64,000 nucleotides of DNA, taken from assembly GCF_005281475.1 (NCBI RefSeq), contig NZ_CP040106.1, forward strand, positions 4,430,501 to 4,494,500, written 5' to 3'. Positions 1-8,320 of this stretch are shown here, piece by piece. Below the pieces are notes generated by a model that worked only from the letters and a program-made list of their open reading frames with translations, had not been told where the DNA came from and searched no databases. Position numbers and translations under genes: made by a program. Each line of letters opens with the position of its first letter. Within the stretch, counting starts at the first letter, position 1. The stretch is from Echinicola rosea (GTDB taxonomy: Bacteria > Bacteroidota > Bacteroidia > Cytophagales > Cyclobacteriaceae).

Positions 1-215
1 AGCAATAAGCTGCTAGGTTTTTTGTCGTATGTTTCCAATCCTTCGGTGATTTGCTCTTTGAGAATCTCACCATGGGATTTGGTACCGTCATTTGAGACAG
101 ATTTGGATTTTTTAAGCTCCGAATCAATGTTTTTCTGTCGCTTCTCCTCTTCCTTTTGTCGCTTTACCTCTTCCTTTTGACGCTGTACTTCTTCTTTATC
201 CAGTTTGTCGGCCAT
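1..215 (-). CDS. Formate/nitrite transporter-family protein, N-terminal part (cut by window edge)
   Basis: The frame opens with ATG at 215 and runs off the left edge, giving about 71 residues. Residues 1-33 are a very charged, repetitive K/E/R/Q stretch that probably forms a cytoplasmic helix. They are followed by a segment resembling HGEILKEQITEGL and then KPSSLL at the edge. A charged tail leading into an EIL-EQI-GL stretch just before the first membrane helix is what I recall from YfdC-like members of the formate/nitrite channel family in Bacteroidota, but the membrane part itself lies outside the window. The assignment is therefore tentative. It is divergent from the gene starting at 507. 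Confidence 0.42.
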   Translation of the reverse strand, partial: MADKLDKEEVQRQKEEVKRQKEEEKRQKNIDSELKKSKSVSNDGTKSHGEILKEQITEGLETYDKKPSSLL

Positions 216-506
216 AGATTTTATGCTTTAAAATCTCAATAACGCACAAAATACGTTTTATTCATAGTTTGAATTTATAAAATATAGAATTGATTTACTT
301 TGATGTTTATCCTAGATTAGTGTTCGCCGTCTCAATCGTAATTTCTATTATCAAACATTGTAATAACCGGTCTTTCCGAAGATAAAAACTTGAACATACT
401 TTGCGCTTTGTTCTTGCCCCTTTACTCTAATCTTATGTGTATATTTGTCCATTATTGCGTTTAACACATAATTTGTCAATGTTCAAAAAACACCTGACGT
501 AAAGAT

Positions 507-1709
507 ATGACATACGATATTGCAATTGTGGGTGGTGGAATTGTGGGACTTGCCACCGGCCTTAAGATCATTCAGCAGCGACCAGAACTTAAGGTAGTCG
601 TACTGGAAAAGGAAACCGAACTGGCCAAACACCAAACCGGCAATAATTCCGGGGTAATACATTCTGGTCTGTATTACAAGCCAGGGTCACTAAAAGCCAC
701 TAATTGCATTAAGGGCTACCAAGAACTGGTAGATTTCTGTGAAGAAGAAAATATCCCTTTTGAAATCACGGGTAAAGTAGTCGTAGCCACCAAAGATGAG
801 CAGCTCCCATTGCTCCAAAACCTGCTTAAGCGAGGGCTCCAAAATGGATTGAAAGGTACTCGCCAGATCACATTGGACGAACTCAAGGAATACGAACCTT
901 ATTGCCAAGGTGTAGCGGCCCTGCACGTGCCCCAAACCGGCATTGTGGACTATAAAAAAGTGGCTTTGGCATATGGTGAAAAATTCAAATCCCTGGGTGG
1001 AGAAATCCTGCTGAACCACAAAGTAAAAAAAATCCATCATAGAGCCGGTCAAACAGAGCTGATCACTTCCGGAAAAACGATCGTTTCCCGCTTAATGATC
1101 AATTGCGCGGGGCTTTATTCCGACAAAGTGGCCGACATGAACGGCGAACTTGACCTGGATGTCAAAATCATTCCTTTCCGTGGAGAATATTACAAACTCA
1201 AAAAAGAGCGGGAATACTTGGTCAAAAACCTGATTTATCCGGTTCCTGACCCTAATTTCCCATTCTTAGGTGTGCACTTTACCCGTATGATGAAAGGCGG
1301 TGTGGAAGCCGGACCAAATGCCGTCATGGCCTTCAAGCGCGAAGGATACAAAAGGACGGATTTTAACCTCAAAGAATTTCGAGAAGCCATTACCTGGCCG
1401 GGACTACAGAAAGTAGCAGCCAAATATTGGAAAACCGGTATTGGCGAATACTACCGATCCTTTTCGAAAGCAGCCTTTACTGCGGCCTTGCAAGAACTTA
1501 TTCCTGACGTTAAAGAAGATGATCTCATAGACGGAGGCGCTGGTGTGCGTGCCCAAGCTTGCGACCGTACAGGTGGATTATTGGATGATTTTGCCATTAC
1601 CGAAAATACCCATGCCATCAACGTCCTCAATGCCCCCAGTCCAGCGGCCACCTCTTCCCTATCCATTGGCGAAACGGTATCTGCACGGGCACTGAAACGG
1701 TTTTTATGA
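507..1709 (+). CDS. lhgO: L-2-hydroxyglutarate oxidase
   Basis: A FAD-dependent oxidase of the DAO fold, expected to oxidise L-2-hydroxyglutarate to 2-oxoglutarate and pass electrons to the membrane quinone pool. The N-terminus carries the dinucleotide-binding motif VGGGIVGLA (residues 8-16) followed by an acidic strand end (VVVLEKE). The HSGLYY motif near residue 52, the NCAGLYSD segment near 200 and the C-terminal GGAGVRAQ motif near 345 are typical of LhgO. The 400-residue length matches the family. ATG at 507 starts directly at the Rossmann strand, so no N-terminal residues are missing. It stands alone; the next gene begins 115 bp downstream. Confidence 0.93.
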   Translation: MTYDIAIVGGGIVGLATGLKIIQQRPELKVVVLEKETELAKHQTGNNSGVIHSGLYYKPGSLKATNCIKGYQELVDFCEEENIPFEITGKVVVATKDEQLPLLQNLLKRGLQNGLKGTRQITLDELKEYEPYCQGVAALHVPQTGIVDYKKVALAYGEKFKSLGGEILLNHKVKKIHHRAGQTELITSGKTIVSRLMINCAGLYSDKVADMNGELDLDVKIIPFRGEYYKLKKEREYLVKNLIYPVPDPNFPFLGVHFTRMMKGGVEAGPNAVMAFKREGYKRTDFNLKEFREAITWPGLQKVAAKYWKTGIGEYYRSFSKAAFTAALQELIPDVKEDDLIDGGAGVRAQACDRTGGLLDDFAITENTHAINVLNAPSPAATSSLSIGETVSARALKRFL

Positions 1710-1824
1710 TGATATAATTGTCTTCACCCAAAAGGAAAAGCACCACTATAACCCTGGAAGAAGACGGTATGCCCCCTCTCCTTCACTTTTGTGGCCACAA
1801 ATCTCTTGACAAATTTAAGCCAAA

Positions 1825-2241
1825 ATGCCGTTAACATATACCCGAGCAACACTACTTTCCTGCTTACTCTTCGTCTTTGCCTTTTCCTCCATATTGGCCC
1901 AAACCAAAAAATGGAAAGAAAAGGACTATGCGGACACCATCCAAACATTGATCGGCGGCGAGCGGGAGTATGCAGTCCAAAGTGGTCGGGTGGACCTGCT
2001 GACCGATGAGCACGCCTTTGAGGTGGAATGGGCCAACAAATGGAAAGATGCCATCGGCCAATCGCTATGGTACGGGCTCCAGACTAACCGTAAACCCGGT
2101 ATCGTCCTGATCCTCCGCTCCAAAAAAGACTACAAATACTACATCCAGCTAAATTCCGCCCTTAGCTATGCCAAATTGCAGGATGAAATAGCGGTCTATA
2201 TCTATCCGGAAGATTTTGAGGATAAAATGGGAAAACATTAA
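1825..2241 (+). CDS. Small exported protein with a possible PD-(D/E)XK nuclease-like core
   Basis: A 138-residue protein. Residues 1-25 form a clear signal peptide (hydrophobic stretch ending in SSILAQ), so it is probably exported to the periplasm. The mature part contains GGEREY, then RVDLLTDEHAFEVEWANKW and AIGQSLWYGL. An acidic residue after a beta strand (VDLL), an E-V-E turn and a following helix with K and Q-S-L-Y/W-Y is the layout of restriction-endonuclease-like folds, and I have seen a similar EV-x-A-x-KW-x-EAIGQSL-Y signature in uncharacterised bacterial proteins. No function is demonstrated. The nuclease reading is an inference; the export signal is directly visible. Confidence 0.7.
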   Translation: MPLTYTRATLLSCLLFVFAFSSILAQTKKWKEKDYADTIQTLIGGEREYAVQSGRVDLLTDEHAFEVEWANKWKDAIGQSLWYGLQTNRKPGIVLILRSKKDYKYYIQLNSALSYAKLQDEIAVYIYPEDFEDKMGKH

Positions 2242-2357
2242 AACCACAAGTGAGCAAGCTTTTAAAAATCAACCGCTAGATAAAATACGCCATTCTGGGT
2301 ATTGTGTACGCATGGGATAATGCTTATTTTAGGATTTTGTTATTCTAAATTTTTATC

Positions 2358-3188
2358 ATGATGAAATACATTGGATTTGCTTTTCTACTACTTATTAACC
2401 TTTCGCAATCCGTCCATGCTATTGACCCGGACAGGGAGTATATCCGCACACCTGATGCTGGTAATTGGCCTTATGAAGCACTTAAAATCACCACTGAAGA
2501 CAAAATAAAGCTCAACACCTGGATTTACGAAGCTGATAAAACCAAGAATAAGAACACCGTCATAGTGTTAGCCTACCCGGATGCTGGTAATATGTCTTAT
2601 TTTGTTTATCACGCATGGATCATGGCAAAGGCTGGATATACAGTAGTTACCTTTGACTACCGCGGATTTGGCAAAAGTGATGATTTTACAATCAATAAAA
2701 GTGCGCTTTATCACACTGAATTTATCACAGATTTAACTGCTATTGTGGATAATATTTACACCAGATTCCAAGATAAAAAGATAGGAATATGGGCCATGTC
2801 TATGGGAAGCATCATCACCTCTCGAGCTTATCCATCGATCAAAGGGAAAATAGACTTTATCATAGGCGAAGGTTATGTTACCGATACATCAGCCATTATC
2901 GACAAGTACCAAGCCCAGGAGAAGCATCTTGACCTTCCTGAGGCCTCAGGGACTTATATGAACTCGATCCAATCAATAAATATCCCGATGCTCATTTTTA
3001 CAGCTTCTGAGGATACCATCACCACACATGAAGATGCGCTGAAGTTGAAGGACAAGCTCGGAGATACCTGTCACATAATCCAATACCAAGCAGCACACCT
3101 TCAAGGTTTTCAGTATCTGTATGAATCCAAAGGCTTCGGAGGATGGTACATGGAGCAAATAGATGCATTCATAAAGTCCATTTCATGA
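2358..3188 (+). CDS. Exported alpha/beta hydrolase
   Basis: A 276-residue hydrolase with an N-terminal signal peptide (about residues 1-21, hydrophobic, ending near VHA). The alpha/beta-hydrolase fold shows in FDYRGFGKSDD (residues 99-109), the nucleophile elbow A-M-S-M-G with Ser148, an acidic residue in TASEDT (Asp219) and a late histidine in AAHLQG (His247), which together form a plausible Ser-Asp-His triad. The elbow has Ala instead of the usual first Gly. The substrate cannot be read from the sequence. A second, unrelated exported hydrolase follows 245 bp downstream. Two in-frame ATGs (2358 and 2361) are possible starts and differ by one residue. Confidence 0.85.
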   Translation: MMKYIGFAFLLLINLSQSVHAIDPDREYIRTPDAGNWPYEALKITTEDKIKLNTWIYEADKTKNKNTVIVLAYPDAGNMSYFVYHAWIMAKAGYTVVTFDYRGFGKSDDFTINKSALYHTEFITDLTAIVDNIYTRFQDKKIGIWAMSMGSIITSRAYPSIKGKIDFIIGEGYVTDTSAIIDKYQAQEKHLDLPEASGTYMNSIQSINIPMLIFTASEDTITTHEDALKLKDKLGDTCHIIQYQAAHLQGFQYLYESKGFGGWYMEQIDAFIKSIS

Positions 3189-3433
3189 TGACCTCCTATT
3201 TTTGCAAAAGTAGAAGGTAAATTCCAGCCCAACATTATTCTCGAAATTCCTATTGTTTTTAGATTGATAGGAAAAATACTTCCCTTATCGTAAACGGAAA
3301 ACACTTTATGATCGTTGATAAAGCAGATGAAATAAGTCAGCTTATCAATCAACAGGAACCATTACTTTTTACTGCACGATAAACCCTTTTTGTAACCTCC
3401 CCTTTTTGAATCATAAAACATTTGAAAACCATT

Positions 3434-4462
3434 ATGAAAACGAACTTGATTTTAGTTGTAGTCATGTTTTTTGGGGTGGCATATCATGTCTCTGCCCAAA
3501 ACCCAGACTTAAAATGGCTGGATATTGAACTTTCCAATTATCAATACCCTTATGACGTACACTCAATCGATCTGAATGTGCAGGGTCAACATCTCCACAT
3601 GGCCTACATGGATGTCAAACCTACCAACTACAATGGCAAAAACGTCCTCCTGCTACACGGCAAAAACTTTAATGGAGCTTATTGGGAGACCACCATTGAG
3701 GCACTTACCCAGAAAGGGTTCAGGGTAATCGTCCCTGATCAAATCGGTTTTGGCAAAAGCTCCAAACCGAGCCAATTTCATTACACCTTCCAGCAATTGG
3801 CCCAAAATACCAAAGCAGTTCTGGACGAGATCGGGGTGGACCAGGCCGCTGTGCTCGGCCATTCCATGGGCGGTATGCTGGCGACCCGATTTGCGCTGAT
3901 GTACCCCGAAATCACAGAAAAGCTGATTTTGGAAAATCCCATTGGGTTGGAAGATTGGAAACTAAAAGTCCCCTACAAACCTGTGGAGTGGTGGTACCAA
4001 AATGAGCTAAAAAAAGACTATGACGCCATCAAAGCCTATCAAACAGAAAACTACTATGACAATAAATGGAAACCTGAGTACGATGAATGGGTGAATTTAC
4101 TGGCCGGATGGACCTTTAATTCCAATTACGAGACCATTGCTTGGAATGCAGCCCTTACTTACGACATGATCTTTACCCAGCCTGTCGTATATGAATTTAA
4201 AAACATCACCGTACCTACACTACTGATCATCGGTACCCGTGACAGAACTGCCCTGGGAAAACCACTGGTTTCTGAAGAAGTCAGGGCAACAATGGGACGG
4301 TATGATGAGTTGGGGAAAAAGACCCAAGAACGTATTCCCGATGCCCAATTGGTGGAAATAGAGGATACTGGACACCTTCCCCATATTGAGCGATTCGAAC
4401 AGTTCATTTCCCCCTTGATTACCTTTTTGAAACCTATAGATACTGCCAAGCCACTAAGATAG
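3434..4462 (+). CDS. Exported alpha/beta hydrolase (epoxide hydrolase/haloperoxidase-like)
   Basis: A 342-residue alpha/beta hydrolase with a signal peptide (residues 1-22, ending VSAQ). LLLHGKNFNG (73-82) supplies the oxyanion-hole HG. PDQIGFGKSSKP follows at 101-112, then the nucleophile elbow GHSMGG (Ser144), Asp270 in IIGTRDR and His314 in DTGHLPH. This order and spacing is that of class-I hydrolases such as esterases, lactonases and C-C hydrolases. A TTG codon at 3422 lies in frame, but the ATG at 3434 is preferred because it gives a normal signal peptide with Lys at position 2. The substrate is unknown, and no operon partner is apparent. Confidence 0.87.
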   Translation: MKTNLILVVVMFFGVAYHVSAQNPDLKWLDIELSNYQYPYDVHSIDLNVQGQHLHMAYMDVKPTNYNGKNVLLLHGKNFNGAYWETTIEALTQKGFRVIVPDQIGFGKSSKPSQFHYTFQQLAQNTKAVLDEIGVDQAAVLGHSMGGMLATRFALMYPEITEKLILENPIGLEDWKLKVPYKPVEWWYQNELKKDYDAIKAYQTENYYDNKWKPEYDEWVNLLAGWTFNSNYETIAWNAALTYDMIFTQPVVYEFKNITVPTLLIIGTRDRTALGKPLVSEEVRATMGRYDELGKKTQERIPDAQLVEIEDTGHLPHIERFEQFISPLITFLKPIDTAKPLR

Positions 4463-4581
4463 TTATATCATTTCTTCATTGGAAAATAACTGATACAAGC
4501 CTCATTAATTGATATATTTACTTAAAATTAGTATATTTTACTTGTGAATTTTCCTACTTATTTAAATAAACACTTCCATTC

Positions 4582-5142
4582 ATGAGCACGGCTTCCCCTT
4601 CCACCGCTTTATTGGTAATGGACATGCAATCGGTGATCCTGAACTTCATGCCAAATCACGAAACCACCTTACACAATGTGGCCAAGTGCCTCAAAAAAGC
4701 ACGAGAGGATAAGATTCAGGTGATATACGTTCGATTGGGTTTTCGGGATGGCTTTCCTGAAATAAGTGAAAAGAACAAATCTTTTACAAATTTCAGGAAG
4801 TACCTAACCACCCTTGACCCATCGGAGATCAGCCAAATCCACCCGTCCATACTTCCTTTTGCAGAAGACATTGTGGTGACCAAAAAACGGATAAGTGCAT
4901 TTTCAGGAAGTGACTTGGAGATGATCTTAAGGTCTATGGACATTGACCATTTGATCCTCACTGGAGTGGCTACGAGTGGTGTGGTGCTTTGTACTTTTTT
5001 GGAAGCGATGGATAAGGATTACCAGCTCACGGTCATTTCAGATGCCTGTCAAGACAAAGACGAAACGTTACATCACATGGTAATCGACAAGTTGTTTTCT
5101 GAAAGGGGAAAAATCATCTCCACCAATGATTGGGTAGCATAA
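4582..5142 (+). CDS. Isochorismatase-like hydrolase lacking the usual catalytic cysteine
   Basis: A 186-residue protein of the isochorismatase/cysteine-hydrolase superfamily. Asp14 in LLVMDMQ and Lys101/102 in VVTKKRISAF match the Asp-Lys pair of the family. The third motif reads GVATSGVVLCTFLEA: compared with the usual G-x-x-T-x-x-C-V-x-x-T-x-x-x-A, the nucleophile position is Val134, and the only nearby Cys (137) is three residues later. Cysteine-less members exist (EntB-type isochorismatases), so it may hydrolyse a vinyl ether or be non-hydrolytic. Its stop codon is three bases before the ATG of the MFS gene, so the two are almost certainly co-transcribed and may act on one small molecule. 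Confidence 0.85.
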   Translation: MSTASPSTALLVMDMQSVILNFMPNHETTLHNVAKCLKKAREDKIQVIYVRLGFRDGFPEISEKNKSFTNFRKYLTTLDPSEISQIHPSILPFAEDIVVTKKRISAFSGSDLEMILRSMDIDHLILTGVATSGVVLCTFLEAMDKDYQLTVISDACQDKDETLHHMVIDKLFSERGKIISTNDWVA

Positions 5143-5145
5143 TGC

Positions 5146-6384
5146 ATGGGAAAAGTTCAAAACACCTTCAGAGCACTCCAATCTTCCAATTATAGGATTT
5201 TCATCGCCGGCCAAGCCATTTCACGTATTGGGACATGGATGGAAAGGACGGCCGTAAGCTGGGTCGTGTACGAAATGACCAACTCTACCTTTATGCTCGG
5301 ACTTACCGCCTTTGTGTCTCAGTTTCCCTCCTTCCTGTTTTCCTTGTATGGCGGCATTTTATCGGATAAGTATCCAAGGCACAAAATCGTCATGATCACT
5401 CAAATTGCCTCCTTTTTGCAAGCGGCCATTTTGGCTTTTATGGTGCTGAGAGGAGACACAACGATATGGCATATTCTGACCCTAATTACCCTGCTGGGCA
5501 TTATCAATGCCTTCGACATTCCTGCCAGGCAATCGCTCGTGCACCAGCTGCTTTCCGATCCGGCCGATTTATCAAACGCCGTAGCACTCAATTCTTCTGT
5601 AGTAAATTTGGCAAGGCTGATAGGGCCTGCTATAGCCGGGCTGGTACTGAGTACACTGGGTGCTGGTATTTGTTTTTCCCTTAATGCCCTGAGCTATTTG
5701 GCCGTGATCATTTCACTCTTATTTCTCCGGCTAGCGCCACAACCCAAAAAAGTCAAAAAGCAAAGCAACTTCTCCGAGATCAAAGAAACCTTTTCATACT
5801 TAAAGCATCACCCCATCCTCGCCCCTACGATGATCTACATCGCCATCATCAGCCTCTTGGTCATTCCTTACAATACCCTTTTGCCGGAATTCGCAAAGGC
5901 CGTATTTCAGGGAAATGCACAGACCTACGGTTTTATGGTCAGCAGCATCGGTCTGGGGGCATTTTTGGGAACCCTGTTTTTGGCATCTCTGCCTCCAGAA
6001 ACCAAAAAATCCCGGATCTTGATCATCAATGCGGCTATTCTGGGAATTTCCTTGATCATTTTTTCGATCACCGAGCTACTGCCTTTTGCCCTATTTTTGG
6101 CCGTCATCACAGGATTCACAGGACTGACCCAATCCACTATCTGCCTGACCATCGTCCAAACGGAAGCTGATGCGGAAAAAAGAGGCCAACTTATCAGCTT
6201 GTACGCCATGGCATTGTTTGGGATGATGCCCTTGGGAAGTTTATTGGTCGGATCAATCTCCAATCACATTGGGAGTTCTACCACACTGCTGATCCAAGGA
6301 ATAATCGCCATTGCTATTGCCATCTCTTTCTTTCGATTCCTGAGAAATAAAAAGCTGAAATCAATGAAGTATACCTTACGATAA
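5146..6384 (+). CDS. MFS transporter, EntS/MFS_3-type exporter
   Basis: A 412-residue polytopic membrane protein. The N-terminal FRALQSSNYRIFIAGQAIS, then RIGTWMERTA and the loop GGILSDKYPR between helices 2 and 3, are characteristic of the MFS_3/EntS branch of drug and siderophore exporters. About twelve hydrophobic segments are visible, with a basic central loop (QPKKVKKQ, near residue 205) between the two six-helix halves. It lies three bases after the isochorismatase-like gene. The C-terminus is a short basic cytoplasmic tail. Substrate unknown; export of a small hydrophobic or siderophore-like compound is the usual role. Confidence 0.88.
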   Translation: MGKVQNTFRALQSSNYRIFIAGQAISRIGTWMERTAVSWVVYEMTNSTFMLGLTAFVSQFPSFLFSLYGGILSDKYPRHKIVMITQIASFLQAAILAFMVLRGDTTIWHILTLITLLGIINAFDIPARQSLVHQLLSDPADLSNAVALNSSVVNLARLIGPAIAGLVLSTLGAGICFSLNALSYLAVIISLLFLRLAPQPKKVKKQSNFSEIKETFSYLKHHPILAPTMIYIAIISLLVIPYNTLLPEFAKAVFQGNAQTYGFMVSSIGLGAFLGTLFLASLPPETKKSRILIINAAILGISLIIFSITELLPFALFLAVITGFTGLTQSTICLTIVQTEADAEKRGQLISLYAMALFGMMPLGSLLVGSISNHIGSSTTLLIQGIIAIAIAISFFRFLRNKKLKSMKYTLR

Positions 6385-6429
6385 AAGTGTAACTATTTTT
6401 TGTTGTCATCTGCACCTTCTGTATGATCC

Positions 6430-6444
6430 TCCGCCAAAGGCGGA
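6430..6444. repeat. Short perfect hairpin repeat at start of gene-free region
   Basis: TCCGCC-AAA-GGCGGA is a perfect 6-bp inverted repeat with a 3-base loop, 45 bp after the MFS gene. It is directly followed by TTAAACCCGAAAC (6445-6457), a 13-mer repeated in the same orientation at 7201-7213. The hairpin is not followed by a T-run, so it is a poor intrinsic terminator and is better read as part of the repeat-rich block. Confidence 0.6.
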
Positions 6445-6458
6445 TTAAACCCGAAACC

Positions 6459-7202
6459 AATGCCGTTTAGTTAAGGCTATATCCCTATTTTCACCTGCTA
6501 GGAGTTTCTTTTCTATTTGACTTTAACTTTATGGCTTTGACCATTTTGGTGGATTTTATACTTTTCCTTTTTTCCATTGATGAAAAAAGAAAGAAAAAAA
6601 TCTAGGCCGGTGGTCTGCCCTTTAAAATGGGACATGGATTTACCCTGCGACGTGGATCCGTCACCCATTTTAATTTCCACCCGATGGCTACGACCTAAAA
6701 GCGAGTGGGTCTCGCTGTTCCACGACGCGAGCCAACTCCCTTTCTTAACGGCCTCCACCACCGGATGAAAAACAGGCATACCAAGGGCCGTCAAAAGGAA
6801 GCGATATATTTTTGGGACTTATTAACTGAATCCGCCTTGCAGGTATTGAGCGTTAAGAAATTAAAAAGCGGGCGGGCAATTAGGCAGGCTTGTTTGACGA
6901 AATGCTGCCCAAAAAGAATGTTGGCAGCTAAAGAAGGTTTACCTGGCTTTAAATTAGGCCTGCTTGGCTTTAGACAGGAGGAGTTTGCCTGCATGGGGGA
7001 AGGCTTTAATTTTAGGCCAATAGCTGCACACCTGTGCGCCGTGGCGTAGCGGCGGGGTTTTTTGGTTACTTTTTTGACCTGAAGCAAAAAAGTAACAAAG
7101 GTAAAGGGATGAAAACCACCTAGAAATTTAGCTAGAAAAATAACTGCCCAAGGAAAAAATATAGAACCCGTATTTTCCAGAGACACATAACTAAACGGCA
7201 TT
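6459..7202. repeat. 744-bp non-coding block bounded by perfect 15-bp inverted repeats
   Basis: AATGCCGTTTAGTTA at 6459-6473 is exactly the reverse complement of TAACTAAACGGCATT at 7188-7202. A 13-base direct repeat, TTAAACCCGAAAC, lies just outside the left arm (6445-6457) and at the right arm (7201-7213, overlapping it by two bases). The interior holds open frames of up to 149 codons, but they have no recognisable domain, no signal peptide and low-complexity basic composition, so I treat it as non-coding. The arms fit a mobile or formerly mobile element, but no transposase is present. The whole gene-free interval runs from 6385 to 7349. Confidence 0.55.
7065..7096. repeat. Perfect 12-bp inverted repeat within the non-coding block
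   Basis: GTTACTTTTTTG (7065-7076) and CAAAAAAGTAAC (7085-7096) are perfect reverse complements separated by eight bases. On either strand the transcript would form a 12-bp A/U-rich stem. I recall this GTTACTTTTTTG/CAAAAAAGTAAC pair as a frequent intergenic motif in Bacteroidota genomes, which supports repeat rather than gene-specific function. Confidence 0.6.
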
Positions 7203-7292
7203 AAACCCGAAACATGCATTAGCCTATCTTTGCCACGCACAGGCGATGAATAAAAAAATCCGCACCATTTTTTAAACTTTTCATTAATTTAA

Positions 7293-7304
7293 ATCGTTTA
7301 CGAT
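7293..7304. promoter_or_regulatory. Candidate OhrR operator upstream of ohr
   Basis: ATCGT-TT-ACGAT is a perfect inverted repeat 45 bp before the ohr start. It overlaps a -7-like octamer TATATTCG (7304-7311; consensus TAnnTTTG), so a bound dimer would block the promoter. A MarR-family OhrR is encoded two genes downstream, and OhrR proteins normally repress the adjacent ohr. The operator assignment is inferred from position and symmetry only. Confidence 0.4.
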
Positions 7305-7349
7305 ATATTCGCTTGTGAATAAAATTAGAAAACTTAAATGTAATCCATT

Positions 7350-7772
7350 ATGAAAACATTATTTGAAACTCGTGCCACGGCCGTTGGCGGTAGAAATGGC
7401 CATGTAAAAAGTGAGGATGGTATTCTGGACTTTGACGTCCGCGTACCGACGGGAATGGGCGGCAAAGGCGGTAAATTTACCAATCCAGAGCAGCTTTTTG
7501 CAGCAGGATATGCCGCTTGCTTTGACAATGCCATTATCCACGTGGCAGCTATGAAAAAAGCAAAAATACAGTCCCAAACCACCGCCAATGTCGGATTGGT
7601 AATGACAGACGACAAAAGCTATCAGTTGACCGTCTCCCTTGATGTCACGATAAAAGGTACCGATCAGGCCACAGCCGAAGAAATCGTTACCTCTGCACAC
7701 GCTACATGCCCCTACTCCAATGCTGTAAAAGGTAATGTGGAAGTCAATATTACTGTAAATGCAGATGATTAA
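7350..7772 (+). CDS. ohr: Organic hydroperoxide resistance protein Ohr (OsmC family)
   Basis: A 140-residue thiol peroxidase that reduces organic and lipid hydroperoxides in the cytoplasm. The two redox cysteines sit in AACFDNA (Cys57) and ATCPYSNA (Cys120), and the conserved catalytic Arg and Glu are expected around VRVPTG (residue 31) and NPEQLF (46-50). The sequence is full length and typical of Ohr rather than OsmC. It heads a three-gene set with a DoxX-type membrane protein and an OhrR-type regulator, which fits peroxide-induced expression. A perfect hairpin follows at 7785. Confidence 0.95.
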   Translation: MKTLFETRATAVGGRNGHVKSEDGILDFDVRVPTGMGGKGGKFTNPEQLFAAGYAACFDNAIIHVAAMKKAKIQSQTTANVGLVMTDDKSYQLTVSLDVTIKGTDQATAEEIVTSAHATCPYSNAVKGNVEVNITVNADD

Positions 7773-7784
7773 CCTACATTCCTA

Positions 7785-7816
7785 ATCCATGAAGCCTCAA
7801 ACGTGGCTTCATGGAT
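7785..7816 (+). terminator. Hairpin terminator after ohr
   Basis: ATCCATGAAGCC (7785-7796) and GGCTTCATGGAT (7805-7816) form a perfect 12-bp stem with an 8-base loop, 12 bases after the ohr stop codon, followed by ATTTTG. The strong stem with a modest U-tract suggests at least partial termination, leaving doxX and ohrR to read-through or a separate promoter. Confidence 0.65.
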
Positions 7817-7856
7817 ATTTTGAATCACATGTTGCACCTTATACCCCCTTGAGACC

Positions 7857-8282
7857 ATGACCATTCCATCCGTCAAAACAACTTTAGTACAAAATATTTT
7901 CCGTATCATATTAGGCCTGAACATGCTTTTCGCAGGAATCGGGCATATGACCTTTCTGCGGGCAGAATTCCAAGCTCAGGTTCCAGATTGGACACCTTTC
8001 TCAAAAGATTTTATTGTTCTTGCTTCAGGAGTGGCAGAGATCATCTTAGGTCTTGCCATGATCATCGGCACTAAATACAAAGTACATACCGGGCTTGCAT
8101 TGGGGCTATTTTTCATAGCGGTCTTCCCTGGTAATATCTCACAATACGTAAATGGTATCGATGCCTTTGGCCTGGATACGGACACCAAACGATTGGTCAG
8201 GCTATTTTTCCAACCCGTGCTGATCGCTTGGGCGCTTTGGAGTAGTGGCGCGTACCGGTATTGGATAAAATCGAAAAACTGA
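7857..8282 (+). CDS. DoxX-family membrane protein
   Basis: A 141-residue inner-membrane protein with four hydrophobic segments (about residues 12-28, 52-72, 78-96 and 112-132). The pattern FRIILGLNMLFAGIGHMTF at the N-terminus, and a helix with GVAEIILGLAMI, are typical of the DoxX/DUF417-like family. Its molecular role is not established; relatives are often found with redox or peroxide-stress genes, as here between ohr and ohrR. ATG at 7857 is the only sensible start. Confidence 0.85.
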   Translation: MTIPSVKTTLVQNIFRIILGLNMLFAGIGHMTFLRAEFQAQVPDWTPFSKDFIVLASGVAEIILGLAMIIGTKYKVHTGLALGLFFIAVFPGNISQYVNGIDAFGLDTDTKRLVRLFFQPVLIAWALWSSGAYRYWIKSKN

Positions 8283-8320
8283 TGTAAATTGGATTGATAG
8301 AACGAACAGATACCCTGACC

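Noticed and set aside
6430-6444. Hairpin as terminator of the MFS gene
   Set aside because: Perfect stem but no T-run follows; the neighbouring 13-mer is part of a repeat.
6513-7240. Several 60-149 codon open frames in the 6.4-7.3 kb gap
   Set aside because: No domain, signal peptide or membrane pattern; basic low-complexity composition; they run through inverted repeats on both strands and look like repeat DNA rather than genes.
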